64,000 nt of DNA from Lentzea alba (GCF_011067745.1 NZ_JAAMPJ010000012.1:62001-126000); one strand, 5' to 3'; shown: positions 32,443 through 40,555, counted from the first letter of the stretch. Numbers and translations: made by a program. The notes: generated by a model not told the origin, from the letters alone.

Positions 32443-33522
32443 ATGCTGGAGATCGGGACCGTCGTCACGGCGCCGGACACCTTCGCGAGGCGAGTGCTGC
32501 CGGTGTACGAGGCCGCGTTGGCGGGCGAGAACTTCTGGACTGCGGACACCGCGGCCGAGGTGCGCGACGTCGGCGCGCTGTGGGCGGGTTCGGGTGGTGA
32601 ACTCGACGTCCTGCTGGACACGGTCACCATCATGGCCAGCCAGCTGATGGGCGCGGCACTGCGGGACAACCACCTCGCCCGGCACGAGCACTGCCCGTTG
32701 GTGCGCCGGTTCGGTGACGCCTGTGGACGGGTGGCCATCGAGCTCGTGCAGGGCTTCCACCGGGTGGCTGGACGCGACGGCTCGGCCGCCACGCCGCCGA
32801 CCCCGAGCGAGCTCGCGCTGTTGTTGCTCACCGGCCAGTTCGCCGGTACCGAGACCTCCGGAGCGCGCGTCGCGGCCGCGTACGCCGTGGTGGCGGTCCG
32901 CCTCCGGGGCACGACCGCCGACGTGGCGGAAAGCGCTTTCCGTCGATGTGGCGGACCGGGGACGCTGACGTTGCTGAGCGGCGAGAGCGGCTATGTGCTG
33001 CTGCCGGCGCAGTCGGAGGAGGACGCGGCGCGGGCGTGCGCGCGAGCCGCCAGTCTGGTGCGTCCGCACGGCATGTGGGCCGCGGTGGTGTGGACGGACA
33101 GCGAGGGCGTGCCTCAGGGCCGGGAAGCGGCGTCGGACGTGCTGTCGCTCGTGACCGCGCTGCGGATGCCGCCGGGTGAGTACCGGCGCCGCGACGTGCT
33201 CGTCGAGTACGCGGCGCTGCGTTCGCCTCAGGCAGCACGGTTCTGCCGGCGGTTGATCGAACCGGTGATGGAGGTCGACGTGCTGCGTGAGACGCTGGAG
33301 GCGTTGATCGCGGAGGACGGCAACCGCACCCGAGCCGCGCAACGGCTCATCATCCACCGCAGCACCATCGACTACCGGTTGCTTCGCATCGAACAGCTGA
33401 CCGGGCACTCGCCGTCGACCGTGACGGGACTGCGCGCGCTCACCGCCGCCTACGCGCTGCACTCGCTCGTGGCACAGGACCAGGGCGTGGACATCGGTCT
33501 CGGGCTGGCCCGCGGAGCCTGA
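32443..33522 (+). CDS. PucR/CdaR-type regulator
   Basis: 359 residues. The N-terminal ~130 residues are helical and may be a ligand-sensing RsbRD-like region. The middle (YAVVAVRLRGTTADVAESAF to LVRPHGMWAAVVWTD) resembles the GGDEF-derived domain of CdaR proteins, without catalytic residues. The PucR C-terminal HTH is clear: LRETLEALIAEDGNRTRAAQ, then LIIHRSTIDYRLLRIEQLTG. ATG 32443 has the SD GGGGTGAG. It is convergent with a close relative at 33587 and shares a terminator with it. It follows the PAS-LuxR gene by 88 bp and may be co-regulated. Confidence 0.85.
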   Translation: MLEIGTVVTAPDTFARRVLPVYEAALAGENFWTADTAAEVRDVGALWAGSGGELDVLLDTVTIMASQLMGAALRDNHLARHEHCPLVRRFGDACGRVAIELVQGFHRVAGRDGSAATPPTPSELALLLLTGQFAGTETSGARVAAAYAVVAVRLRGTTADVAESAFRRCGGPGTLTLLSGESGYVLLPAQSEEDAARACARAASLVRPHGMWAAVVWTDSEGVPQGREAASDVLSLVTALRMPPGEYRRRDVLVEYAALRSPQAARFCRRLIEPVMEVDVLRETLEALIAEDGNRTRAAQRLIIHRSTIDYRLLRIEQLTGHSPSTVTGLRALTAAYALHSLVAQDQGVDIGLGLARGA

Positions 33523-33532
33523 GGCCTGACGC

Positions 33533-33567
33533 GAGAAACGCCCGGCAGGAACCACCGGGCGTTTCTC
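33533..33567. terminator. Bidirectional terminator between two PucR-type genes
   Basis: GAGAAACGCCCGG (33533-33545) and CCGGGCGTTTCTC (33555-33567) form a perfect 13-bp stem with a 9-nt loop between convergent stops at 33522 and 33587. It contains the 16-mer AACGCCCGGCAGGAAC, also present in the terminator at 37724. Confidence 0.85.
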
Positions 33568-33586
33568 CTTCCCGCGATCGCGGTCG

Positions 33587-34678
33587 TCAGGTGCGGGGAG
33601 GGCTCGACGCGACGCCACCGTGCAGCGCGCGGTACGTGGTGAGCGCGGTGGCGAGCGTTTGCAGACCGCGGGCACCGGTGGGCCGGCAGCCGGTGAGCTG
33701 CTCGACGCGGCCGAGCCGGTGGTCCAGCGTGCTGCGGTGGATGTTCAGTTCGCCGGCCGCCTTGCTGCGGTTGCCGTTCGCGTCGATGAACACCTCGAGC
33801 GTGGTGCGCAGCGAGTCCTGTCGTAGCACCGGGGTGATCAGTTCGAGGAAGGACACCTGCACCGCAGGGTCCTGGAGCACCGCGTACTCCACGAACACGT
33901 CCTCGACCCGGTAGGCGCCGGGTGGCCGGCGACCGCCGCGGGCCAGGGCCAGCACGGAGTCCGCCTCCTGCCTGGCCGCGCCGATCTCCTGGCTGGGGCG
34001 CCAGGACACTCCCAGCCACAGCTCGCCGCCCAGCCGTCGGCACACCTCGCGGCACAGCTCGGCGGCCGACGCCTCGTCGCTCGTGGGCACCAGCACGAAG
34101 CCGTCCTCGCCGGTGACCGACGACAGCGCGCCGTGTCCACCGCAGCTCCAGAAAGCGTGGTCCAGCGCTGTTTCCAGGTCGTTGCCGTCCGCGTTACGGT
34201 GCACGGCAACGACTGCGTACGCGTCGGCCGCCCGTGCCCGCAGTTCGGCGGGCAACTCGTCGCCCCAGAGCAGACTCGACGCGAGCAGGCGGCGGTCCTG
34301 CGATGCGGACGAGTCCGCGCCGCTGTCGTAAGACCGCTGGAAACCGGTGAGCAGCTCCCGTGCGGCCGCGGCACCGGTGGCCTTGACACGGGTGGTGAGG
34401 CCGATGTCGGCGCGGCGGGAGAACACGGCTCGCGCCGCGTCGTCGGTGAGGTGGCGCACCATGTGCAGCACCGGGTCGAGCGGGCGTCGGGCGACGGCCC
34501 AGTCCGCACCCGCCTCGCGCAGCGCCGACAGGTCCTGCTCCGGCAGTGTCCCGGTGCTGATCACCTTGTCGTGCAAGGAGAGGACGAGCGTCTGCAGGGC
34601 ACGCAGCTCGGTGCTGTCGCTGTCGTCCGGTGCCGGGTCGAGCTCGACCAGTACGGGTGGTGTCCTGACATGAGTCAT
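33587..34678 (-). CDS. PucR/CdaR-type regulator
   Basis: 363 residues. It has the same organisation as the gene at 32443: N-terminal helical part, a central GGDEF-derived region (YAVVAVHRNADGNDLETALD to GGELWLGVSWRPS), the shared PGAYRVEDVFVEYAVLQ segment, and a PucR HTH (LRTTLEVFIDANGNRSKAAG, then LNIHRSTLDHRLGRVEQLTG). ATG 34678 is fixed by the SD TTGGAG at proper spacing. A stem-loop (34702-34734) lies in its leader only 24 nt before the start and may attenuate its expression. Its effector is unknown. Confidence 0.85.
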   Translation of the reverse strand: MTHVRTPPVLVELDPAPDDSDSTELRALQTLVLSLHDKVISTGTLPEQDLSALREAGADWAVARRPLDPVLHMVRHLTDDAARAVFSRRADIGLTTRVKATGAAAARELLTGFQRSYDSGADSSASQDRRLLASSLLWGDELPAELRARAADAYAVVAVHRNADGNDLETALDHAFWSCGGHGALSSVTGEDGFVLVPTSDEASAAELCREVCRRLGGELWLGVSWRPSQEIGAARQEADSVLALARGGRRPPGAYRVEDVFVEYAVLQDPAVQVSFLELITPVLRQDSLRTTLEVFIDANGNRSKAAGELNIHRSTLDHRLGRVEQLTGCRPTGARGLQTLATALTTYRALHGGVASSPPRT

Positions 34679-34701
34679 GCGCGCTCCAACCATTCGCGGA
34701 A

Positions 34702-34734
34702 AACCCCGATCGCTTCCGCCGGGCGATCGGGGTT
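34702..34734 (-). promoter_or_regulatory. Leader hairpin upstream of PucR-type gene
   Basis: AACCCCGATCGC (34702-34713) and GCGATCGGGGTT (34723-34734) form a perfect 12-bp stem with a 9-nt loop. On the minus strand it is followed by TTTTCC and then, after a short gap, by the ribosome-binding site of the gene at 34678. A GC-rich stem plus T-run in a leader is terminator-like, so attenuation or protection of the SD is possible. Confidence 0.5.
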
Positions 34735-34849
34735 CTCCTGCGGGACCGCGTCTCCGGCTGGAGCCTGCCTCACGAGGGTGATACTGCGTGAGTCCGGCCG
34801 GCCGCGGGTCCGGCTGCGCCCCCGGTCTCTGAGGGGAAGGGGGACAAGA

Positions 34850-34896
34850 CCATTCAAGAGGCCGGTACCGCACGCCGCCATCCGAAGAACTCGGAA
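34850..34896. repeat. Composite dispersed element, copy 2
   Basis: CCATTCAAG (34850-34858), 22 nt, TCCGAAGAACTCGGAA (34881-34896). Same order, orientation and spacing as copies at 12942 and 42281. Confidence 0.7.
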
Positions 34897-35013
34897 ACCG
34901 CTTCGACAGGTGACCCGAGAGTTCCCGTGGAAGCGGAATTTCTCCGGACATCTTCGGAAGCGGGCGCGGCGGTGGTGACATCGGCGATCGGCAGTACCTA
35001 CGGTCGCCACTTC

Positions 35014-35778
35014 ATGGGGAGTTCACCCGCGACGCGCGCGCGACTGACGGAACCTGGACGAACGTTGGAGCAGAGCCGGGAAGCGAAGGCTTCGGGCAGT
35101 TGTCCGTTGCGGGTCCTCATCGTCCGTGAACGGTCAACGGCTGTGTCCAGCCTCGGCGAAGCACTTCGCGCCGCGGGCATGCGGGTGGAGATCGCGCCGG
35201 TGGGCATGCGGTGCCTGGAGCAGATCCACTCCCGTCCTCCGGACGTCGTCTTGGTCGAGTTCGGTGAACCGGAAACCGCGGTACTGCTGAGAGAACTGCT
35301 GGGGATGGCCACCCGGCCGGGAATCATGTTCGTCGTCGATGCCCTGGGGGACAACGCGGACGCGGACCGGCTGTGTCTCGCCGACGACCACGTCCGGCCG
35401 GACTGCGATCCCGGCGAACTCGTCCTGCGTCTCGAAGTGCTCGTGGCCAGGAGGAGAACGTCGACCGGCGGTGCGCGGTTCGAGGCCGGCCGAGTCCAGA
35501 TCGACCGCGACGCCCGCCAGGTGCTGGTCGGCGGCCGCCCGGTGAGTCTCAGCGCCACCGAGTTCGAGCTGCTCCTCCTGCTGGTGCGCAACGCGGGCCG
35601 GGTGGTGACGAAGTCGGCGATCCTCGACCACGTGTGGCGCTACGAGTTCCAGGGCGAGTCGAACATCGTCGAGTCGTACATCTACGGGTTGCGGCGCAAG
35701 CTGTCCGACGAGGACCGTTCACTCATAAGGACCATCCGCGGTATCGGGTACCTCTTCGCTGACGAGCGTCCCTCCTAA
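35014..35778 (+). CDS. Atypical OmpR-family response regulator lacking the phospho-Asp
   Basis: 254 residues from ATG 35014. The receiver-like domain (LRVLIVRERSTAVSSLGEAL, later PDVVLVEFGEPETA, then GIMFVVDALG) has Glu where the phosphorylated Asp should be and lacks the acidic pair at its N-terminus. The C-terminal winged helix is intact (LSATEFELLLLLVRNAGRVV, SNIVESYIYGLRRKL, IRTIRGIGYLF). The ARLT-EPG segment before the receiver is also present in the paralog at 41338, which supports this start; no good SD is visible. No histidine kinase is adjacent. It may be regulated by ligand or abundance rather than phosphorylation. Confidence 0.85.
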   Translation: MGSSPATRARLTEPGRTLEQSREAKASGSCPLRVLIVRERSTAVSSLGEALRAAGMRVEIAPVGMRCLEQIHSRPPDVVLVEFGEPETAVLLRELLGMATRPGIMFVVDALGDNADADRLCLADDHVRPDCDPGELVLRLEVLVARRRTSTGGARFEAGRVQIDRDARQVLVGGRPVSLSATEFELLLLLVRNAGRVVTKSAILDHVWRYEFQGESNIVESYIYGLRRKLSDEDRSLIRTIRGIGYLFADERPS

Positions 35779-35936
35779 GTTTGCGGAGTCGTTTTTAGAG
35801 AAAAGCGCTCATGTAACACTCATAAAGCTCACCCGATCGGCTGTTACGGTCATCACGAAAGATCCCGGAACCCCCGCGAAGTTGGTTGACAGTCCGGGTT
35901 TCCCTGTGGTTGACAATGGTTTAGGAGCTGATGGCC

Positions 35937-36326
35937 GTGAAGGCACGTCTCGGCGTTTCCTTTGCTTTGAGCATAGCGTCTCTTGCGACGGTGTTCGGTG
36001 TGACCGGCACCGCATCCGCGGCTGTTCAGGACTGTCCCGACTTCGGCGTGGCGTGCGCTTACGTGGACAAGGACTACGGCGGCAAGCCGATCTGGCAGGA
36101 AAGCGCGCCGGGCTTCTACAGCTTCAGCGGCTCGTTCCGCAAGACGACGGCGCTCATCAACCGGACGTCCTACACGATCAAGCTGGTCGGTTCGAACGAG
36201 AACCTGAGCATCTGCCTGATCAGGGGGCACGCCATCCGGGAGCTGCCCCGCGGCTACAACGACCGGCTGCAGTCCGTCGAGGTCAATCCCAACCTCCGCG
36301 ACAGCCCCTGCACCGAGACGAGGTGA
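35937..36326 (+). CDS. Small secreted protein, peptidase inhibitor I36-like
   Basis: 129 residues with signal peptide MKARLGVSFALSIASLATVFGVTGTASA. The mature part resembles one or two beta/gamma-crystallin-type motifs: VACAYVDKDYGGKPIWQESAPGF then NENLSICLIRGHAIRELPRGYNDRLQSVEV. This is the pattern of the actinobacterial I36 (SMPI-like) inhibitor family. GTG 35937 has AGGAG at 9 nt; the ATG at 35931 is only 3 nt from it. An upstream TTGACA (35886-35891) may belong to its promoter. It is the first of four consecutive exported proteins. Confidence 0.75.
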   Translation: MKARLGVSFALSIASLATVFGVTGTASAAVQDCPDFGVACAYVDKDYGGKPIWQESAPGFYSFSGSFRKTTALINRTSYTIKLVGSNENLSICLIRGHAIRELPRGYNDRLQSVEVNPNLRDSPCTETR

Positions 36327-36332
36327 CGTGAG

Positions 36333-36707
36333 ATGCGCGCACGTATCGGATTGACCGTGCTGGCCGCTGTCGCGGGAATCGTCGCCTCGGCGGCGCCGGC
36401 TTCCGCCGCGCCGATCGACGACTGTCGTGGTTTGCGACTGGTGTGCATCTTCGCCGATCCGAACCACGGTGGGGCCGTCGTGTGGACGGGAATCGAATGG
36501 GGTTCGTACAACGCTCCCTATCGCACCCGGACCACGGGTACGAACGTGGTGAACTCGACCGGTGACCGGGTCCAGATCAGGTCGTACACCGGTGGGCGCG
36601 GTTGTTATGTGCCGAACGGCTGGGACATCAACCTGCCCAGCGGGATCAACGACAACATCGGCCGGATCGTCATCGGCAGCGACACCGGCGGTCTTCCGCG
36701 CTGCTGA
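36333..36707 (+). CDS. Small secreted protein, peptidase inhibitor I36-like
   Basis: 124 residues, signal peptide MRARIGLTVLAAVAGIVASAAPASA. The mature chain repeats the neighbour's plan: CRGLRLVCIFADPNHGGAVVWTG, NVVNSTGDRVQIRSYTGGRGCYVPNGW and GINDNIGRIVIGSD, with four Cys. It follows the previous gene after 6 bp and is likely co-transcribed. The function may be protease inhibition or binding of surface glycans; the family is broad and this is inference. Confidence 0.75.
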   Translation: MRARIGLTVLAAVAGIVASAAPASAAPIDDCRGLRLVCIFADPNHGGAVVWTGIEWGSYNAPYRTRTTGTNVVNSTGDRVQIRSYTGGRGCYVPNGWDINLPSGINDNIGRIVIGSDTGGLPRC

Positions 36708-36752
36708 TTTCCGCTCACCTTTCGATCGTTCCTCAAACGGAGGTTGAACGTG

Positions 36753-37295
36753 ATGTTCGGTAAGGTTTTCCTGCGCACCTTCGCCGTGGGCGGAATGCTT
36801 CTCGGTCTCACCGCGGCGGGGCTCGCCGTGCCCTCGTCGAGCCCTCTCGGGACTCCTGAGGCCAGCGCCGCGTGCTCGTCGTTCAAGCGCGCCAAGGTGG
36901 TCAACAAGAAGGAGATCCTGAGTCGCGTCGCCTACGGCGAACTGCGCAACAGCACGGGTCGCCCCCAGACGCTGGTCCTGGAGCGGTCGATCACCGACAC
37001 GAGGACGACGACCAAGACCTACACCGGCGACTGGCAGCTCTTCAAAGCGGTGTTCACCGCTCAGGTCTCCAGGGCGGTGGCCATCGAGCACAAGATCTCG
37101 GGAATGCAGCAGGCGCGCATCGAGGTGAGTCCGTGGCGCACCTTCGGCGTCACCGGCTACGTGCGCAGCTGGTGGGTCGAGACCGAGATCACCGAGCGCA
37201 AATCCAACTGCGACTACAAGACCTACCGGGTCAGCGGTGACGTCGCGACCACCGACGACGTCATCTGGCAGCCCCGGGACATCGGCGGCGCCTGA
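36753..37295 (+). CDS. Secreted protein of unknown function
   Basis: 180 residues from ATG 36753 (GGAGG 9 nt upstream; GTG 36750 is also possible). The signal peptide runs from MFGKVFLRTFAVGGMLLGLT to about EASAA. The mature part is beta-rich with alternating polar residues (TLVLERSITDTRTTTKTYTG) followed by VSPWRTFGVTGYVRSWWVET. That pattern of amphipathic strand then P/G-x-x-FGV-x-GY is seen in several uncharacterised actinomycete exoproteins and loosely recalls aerolysin-type pore-forming folds. Two Cys remain in the mature protein. The pore-forming idea is speculative. Confidence 0.65.
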   Translation: MFGKVFLRTFAVGGMLLGLTAAGLAVPSSSPLGTPEASAACSSFKRAKVVNKKEILSRVAYGELRNSTGRPQTLVLERSITDTRTTTKTYTGDWQLFKAVFTAQVSRAVAIEHKISGMQQARIEVSPWRTFGVTGYVRSWWVETEITERKSNCDYKTYRVSGDVATTDDVIWQPRDIGGA

Positions 37296-37338
37296 TTCCG
37301 CACCCACCCCTGCACCTGTTCGAACACCGGAGAGTTAC

Positions 37339-37707
37339 ATGAAGAAACTGCGAATCCTGCTGCTCACCCTGGCCGCGCTGGCCACTCCGGTGGTCGCGGC
37401 GGCGCCCGCGAACGCGGCAGAGCCCTGCAAGCAGGCCCAGGTCTGCTTCTACACGGAGCGGAACTTCGAGGGCTACCGGGCCTTCTACTGGGACAACGCG
37501 ATGCCGCTGAGCAAGAAGCTCGACGTCCGGGACTACGGTTACGCCAAGACCACGTCGTCGATCAAGAACCTCACCCCCTACTACTTCCACATCTGGAACG
37601 CCCAGGGGTCCCACCGCTGCCTGCCTCCCGGCTACAACTTCACCAACGTCGGCACCGCCTACGAGGACAAGATCAGCCACATCGGGTTGTACACCAACTG
37701 GTGCTGA
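37339..37707 (+). CDS. Small secreted protein, peptidase inhibitor I36-like
   Basis: 122 residues, signal peptide MKKLRILLLTLAALATPVVA. The mature sequence has CKQAQVCFYTERNFEGYRAFYW and YNFTNVGTAYEDKISHIGLYTN, closest to the beta/gamma-crystallin/I36 pattern among the four neighbours, with four Cys including a C-terminal one. ATG 37339 has GGAGAG upstream. The gene ends the secreted cluster and is followed by a 52-bp palindromic terminator. Confidence 0.75.
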   Translation: MKKLRILLLTLAALATPVVAAAPANAAEPCKQAQVCFYTERNFEGYRAFYWDNAMPLSKKLDVRDYGYAKTTSSIKNLTPYYFHIWNAQGSHRCLPPGYNFTNVGTAYEDKISHIGLYTNWC

Positions 37708-37723
37708 CCTGATCGACCGAACA

Positions 37724-37775
37724 GTCCACAGTGGAACGCCCGGCAGGAACTCCTGCCGGGCGTTCCACTGTGGAC
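37724..37775. terminator. 52-bp perfect palindromic terminator
   Basis: Arms 37724-37748 and 37751-37775 are perfectly complementary over 25 bp with only AC between them. It sits between the convergent genes ending at 37707 and 37782 and shares AACGCCCGGCAGGAAC with the terminator at 33533. It is unusually long and perfect for a terminator. Confidence 0.85.
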
Positions 37776-37781
37776 CTCGGC

Positions 37782-38702
37782 TCACACGGCGCAGGCCAGC
37801 GGACCACCGTTGTAGGCGATGGCGTCACCGAGAGCGGCGGCGATGTTGATCTCGACACCGTCGGCGTCGGCGTAGGCGCGGTGCAGGTTGAGCACCAGCC
37901 GTTCGGCGTCCGGCAGGTCCGCGAACTCGCCGAGGTCGGCCTGCCTGGCCGCCTCCAGCGGAGTCCAGCCCTTGTCCCGCCCGGTTTCCGCGGTGTGGCC
38001 GACGAACTCGTAGTACCTGCGGTGCGCGTCGAGCACCTCGGCGAAGGCGGCACCGGGAACGACCGGGCCGTGGCCGGGCACCACGACGGCCGGCTCGAAC
38101 GCGGCCAGCCAGTCGAGCGAGCGCAACGCGCCGTCCAGCGACCCCATCGCGATCATCGGGGTCACCCGGTGGAACACCAGGTCGCCGGTGAACAGCACGC
38201 CGTCCTCCGGCAGCCACGCGACCGCGTCGCCCACGGTGTGCGCCGAATACCCGGGATGCCGCACCACGACGGGCTTGCCGCCCGCGTGCAGGGTGATCTC
38301 GTCGCGGAAGGACACCGTCGGCGCGCGAACCGCGTCGACGCCCCACTCGGGCGTCGGCGACCACACCGGCGGTGTGTTGGCGAGGATGAAGTCCTGCAGA
38401 ATGCCCTGCCGGGTGTGCTCGTGCGCCACGATCACGGTCTCGTCCGGCAGCAAGGCGTTGCCGTACACGTGATCCCCGTGCAGGTGCGTGTTCACCGCGA
38501 GCCGGATCGGCGCCCCACCGGTGGCGGCGTCGAGCGCGTCGAGGAACAGTCTCGTGCGGCGCGCCGTCGCGCACGTGTCGATGAGCACGACCTCACCACC
38601 CGAGTGGACGGCGCCCGCGTTGTTGATCCACCAGGTGCCGTCCGGCTGGATCCACGCGTGGACACCGGGGACGAGCTCCTGCAGCTGGGGTTCTGAAGTC
38701 AC
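37782..38702 (-). CDS. Metallo-beta-lactamase-fold hydrolase
   Basis: 306 residues. Metal ligands are complete: H73-x-H75-x-D77-H78 in NTHLHGDHVYG, a later His in RHPGYSAHTVGD, the bridging Asp in VLFTGDLVF and the final His in VVPGHGPV. This binuclear zinc fold hydrolyses thioesters, lactones, lactams or phosphoesters. No signal peptide is visible, so it is cytoplasmic. The C-terminal 70 residues (from EVLDAHRRYYEFV) are an additional helical domain. It is followed in the same direction by nothing but the terminator. The substrate cannot be inferred. Confidence 0.92.
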   Translation of the reverse strand: MTSEPQLQELVPGVHAWIQPDGTWWINNAGAVHSGGEVVLIDTCATARRTRLFLDALDAATGGAPIRLAVNTHLHGDHVYGNALLPDETVIVAHEHTRQGILQDFILANTPPVWSPTPEWGVDAVRAPTVSFRDEITLHAGGKPVVVRHPGYSAHTVGDAVAWLPEDGVLFTGDLVFHRVTPMIAMGSLDGALRSLDWLAAFEPAVVVPGHGPVVPGAAFAEVLDAHRRYYEFVGHTAETGRDKGWTPLEAARQADLGEFADLPDAERLVLNLHRAYADADGVEINIAAALGDAIAYNGGPLACAV

Positions 38703-38711
38703 TTCGGCAAT

Positions 38712-39221
38712 CTACTTCTGGCGGAAGTGCACCGGCACGTAGAGGTCCAGCCGGCGTTCGTCGGTGGCCGTGAAGTCCGCGCGGGTCACCACGGCGCACT
38801 TCACGTTCACGTCGCACTCGACGCCGTCGGAGATCTTCGGCTGCAGCGTCAGGTCGACCACGAACGAACCGCCGGGGCCGTAGGGGGAGGTGTGCTCGCC
38901 CGTCGCACCGTTCGCGACGCGGTGCGAGACGCCGCCGGAACCACGCGTGCCGAGGCACGGCGTCGGCCGGGACGTGTAGGTGGCCGGCTTGCCCGGCGTC
39001 ACGCCCTCCGGGACGACGCACAGCGCGACGAAGATGCCCTGCGCCGGGTTGTAGCCGTGACCGGCGATGGTCACCGGCCGGCCCGGCGTGATCGTCGCCG
39101 TGGGCGTCGCCAGCGTGAGGTGGAAGCTCGTGCCGTCCATCTCGACGGTGCGGTGGTCGACGGGCAGCGCGGGCGAGAGCGCGGAGAGGGCGGCCGCGGC
39201 CGCCGTGATCGTCGTGAGCAT
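38712..39221 (-). CDS. Secreted neocarzinostatin-like beta-sandwich protein
   Basis: 169 residues with a short signal peptide (MLTTITAAAAALSALSPALP). The mature part has ATPTATITPGRPVTIAGHGYNP, then GIFVALCVVPEGV and CDVNVKCAVVTRADF, the G-x-G-[YF]-x-P-x-x-G-x-[YF]-V-x-x-C pattern of neocarzinostatin-like or HtaA-associated Ig folds in actinobacteria. Four Cys could form two disulfides. The stop lies 9 bp from the start of the MBL-fold gene, so the two probably form one transcript. Role unknown; ligand binding at the cell surface is possible. Confidence 0.7.
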   Translation of the reverse strand: MLTTITAAAAALSALSPALPVDHRTVEMDGTSFHLTLATPTATITPGRPVTIAGHGYNPAQGIFVALCVVPEGVTPGKPATYTSRPTPCLGTRGSGGVSHRVANGATGEHTSPYGPGGSFVVDLTLQPKISDGVECDVNVKCAVVTRADFTATDERRLDLYVPVHFRQK

Positions 39222-39613
39222 GGCGCGAGACTAGGTTCAAGATCCGTGCGACCGCTCGGCGAGCAGGGAGATTTCCGCTTCTTTCTGACCGCGCGAGCCG
39301 TGCGTCGCTCCGCGCTTTCACGGCATTTCTGCGCTTTCTTCGGATGGGCGTCACCCTCGGGTGATCACTACTGTCCGCCGTAGCGATCCCGGGGCACGCT
39401 CACCGCCGCTACCGGGACACGCAGGTGCGGTTCGCCTCGTTGTCACACAGTCCCCGCACGGCGAACCGCACCGCTCCCATTCGCGCCATCGTCAGCGGGA
39501 GATCCGCGAGGCCTTCGTCCTCGGTTCCGCACGCTTCGGAGCCCGTGGCCGCAGCACTAGTACTTGTGCCAGGAGATCATCGCGGTGGCCGGTTTGCGGG
39601 AGACGATTTCAGC
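39222..39613. other. Divergent intergenic region
   Basis: About 390 bp between the secreted protein (start 39221) and the dioxygenase-like gene. It contains a weak variant of the dispersed motif on the minus strand (CATCCGAAGAAAGCGCAGAA, centred near 39337). The region is open in one plus frame from 39425, but that extension lacks conservation with tryptophan dioxygenases and is not counted as coding. Confidence 0.45.
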
Positions 39614-40555
39614 GTGTCCGCGTTCATGCCATCGCAGCTCGATTCCGGCGGCCTCTCCTGCGAGGAGGTGCTGCGGATCTACCACCGGACCGGCAAACAC
39701 GGTGCGCCCAGCGTGTTGCGGAGCCGACTCGTGCGAGCGCGCGCACAGCTGTCGCACGCCACACCGGTGCGGACGTTCCTCGACATCGCCCTGGACCAGC
39801 ACGACGGCACCTTCGACTACAACTCCTACCTGGCACTGGATCTGCTGCCGCTGCCGTCGGCCACCGACGACGCCGCCGACGCGCGACTGCGGCACGATCG
39901 GCTGGTCGCCGCTCTCGTCCGGGACACGCTGGTGTTCGAGGCGGAGGCGGCCGAAGGGGCGACGCTGGTGCTCCCGGAGCACCGCCCGCCGCCGTCGGTG
40001 ATGCTGAAGCGGTTGCGGCACGGCAACAGCAGGCTGCTCACGCTGTCCCGGCGACTGGAGCTCAGCGCGGCAGAGCAATGGGCTCTGCGGTTCAGCGTGG
40101 TGCCGGTCGGACGGGCGCACGACGAGTACCTGCTGATCCGGATGCTCCAGGCGTTCGAGACGTCCTTGGCGCTGATCGCGGTCGAGCTGACGGCGGCGGG
40201 CGAGGCGTTCCGGCGCGGCGCACCGGCCGGCGCCGCCAGGCACATCGAGGTCGCGGAGAGCACGCTGGGAGCGACGGCTCCGCTGTTCGCTCTGTTGTCG
40301 ACCGCGCGAGCGGAGTCGTTCCAGGACTTCCACCAATACGCCGAGGGGGCGAGCGCCGGCCAGTCGCGGCACGGCCGGTTGGTGGCGTCGTTGTGCCGCT
40401 CCGCCGGGAGTTTCGGGGCGGCTCCGCGGCTGCGCGGCTTCCGGATGGCCTGGGCGAGGTGGCAAAGCCACTACTGGCACGTGTTGCGCGGACTGGGGTA
40501 TCCGCTGGGCCGGCCGTATGGCGAGAAGCCGGCGGTGCCGGTGGCTCGTCCGTGA
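39614..40555 (+). CDS. Tryptophan 2,3-dioxygenase-like protein
   Basis: About 313 residues. Blocks in order resemble heme tryptophan dioxygenases: FDYNSYLALDLL (cf. YG-x-YL-x-LD-x-LL), AHDEYLLIRMLQAFET (cf. HDE-x-LFI-x-x-HQ-x-x-E), FQDFHQYAEGASAGQSRHGR (cf. F-x-x-FR-x-x-L-x-x-ASGFQS) and WARWQSHYWHVLRGLGYPLG (cf. the proximal-His helix before RTIG). The proximal His is kept six residues before the Arg, but the distal HQ reads LQ. The enzyme may therefore act on another indole or not oxygenate at all. The start is uncertain: GTG 39614 has GGGAG at 11 nt, ATG 39626 is next. Confidence 0.6.
   Translation: MSAFMPSQLDSGGLSCEEVLRIYHRTGKHGAPSVLRSRLVRARAQLSHATPVRTFLDIALDQHDGTFDYNSYLALDLLPLPSATDDAADARLRHDRLVAALVRDTLVFEAEAAEGATLVLPEHRPPPSVMLKRLRHGNSRLLTLSRRLELSAAEQWALRFSVVPVGRAHDEYLLIRMLQAFETSLALIAVELTAAGEAFRRGAPAGAARHIEVAESTLGATAPLFALLSTARAESFQDFHQYAEGASAGQSRHGRLVASLCRSAGSFGAAPRLRGFRMAWARWQSHYWHVLRGLGYPLGRPYGEKPAVPVARP

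Larger units (their letters stand above)
34679..35013. other. Divergent intergenic region with hairpin and dispersed repeat
   Basis: 335 bp between the PucR-type gene and the response regulator. It holds the leader hairpin (34702-34734) and the second composite repeat copy (34850-34896). The start of the response regulator is not certain; a reading from GTG 34927 cannot be excluded. No other gene was seen. Confidence 0.5.

Noticed and set aside
35886..35917. A textbook sigma-70 promoter before the first secreted-protein gene
   Set aside because: TTGACA is present twice, but no convincing -10 box at 16-18 nt could be placed, so it is mentioned only as a possibility.
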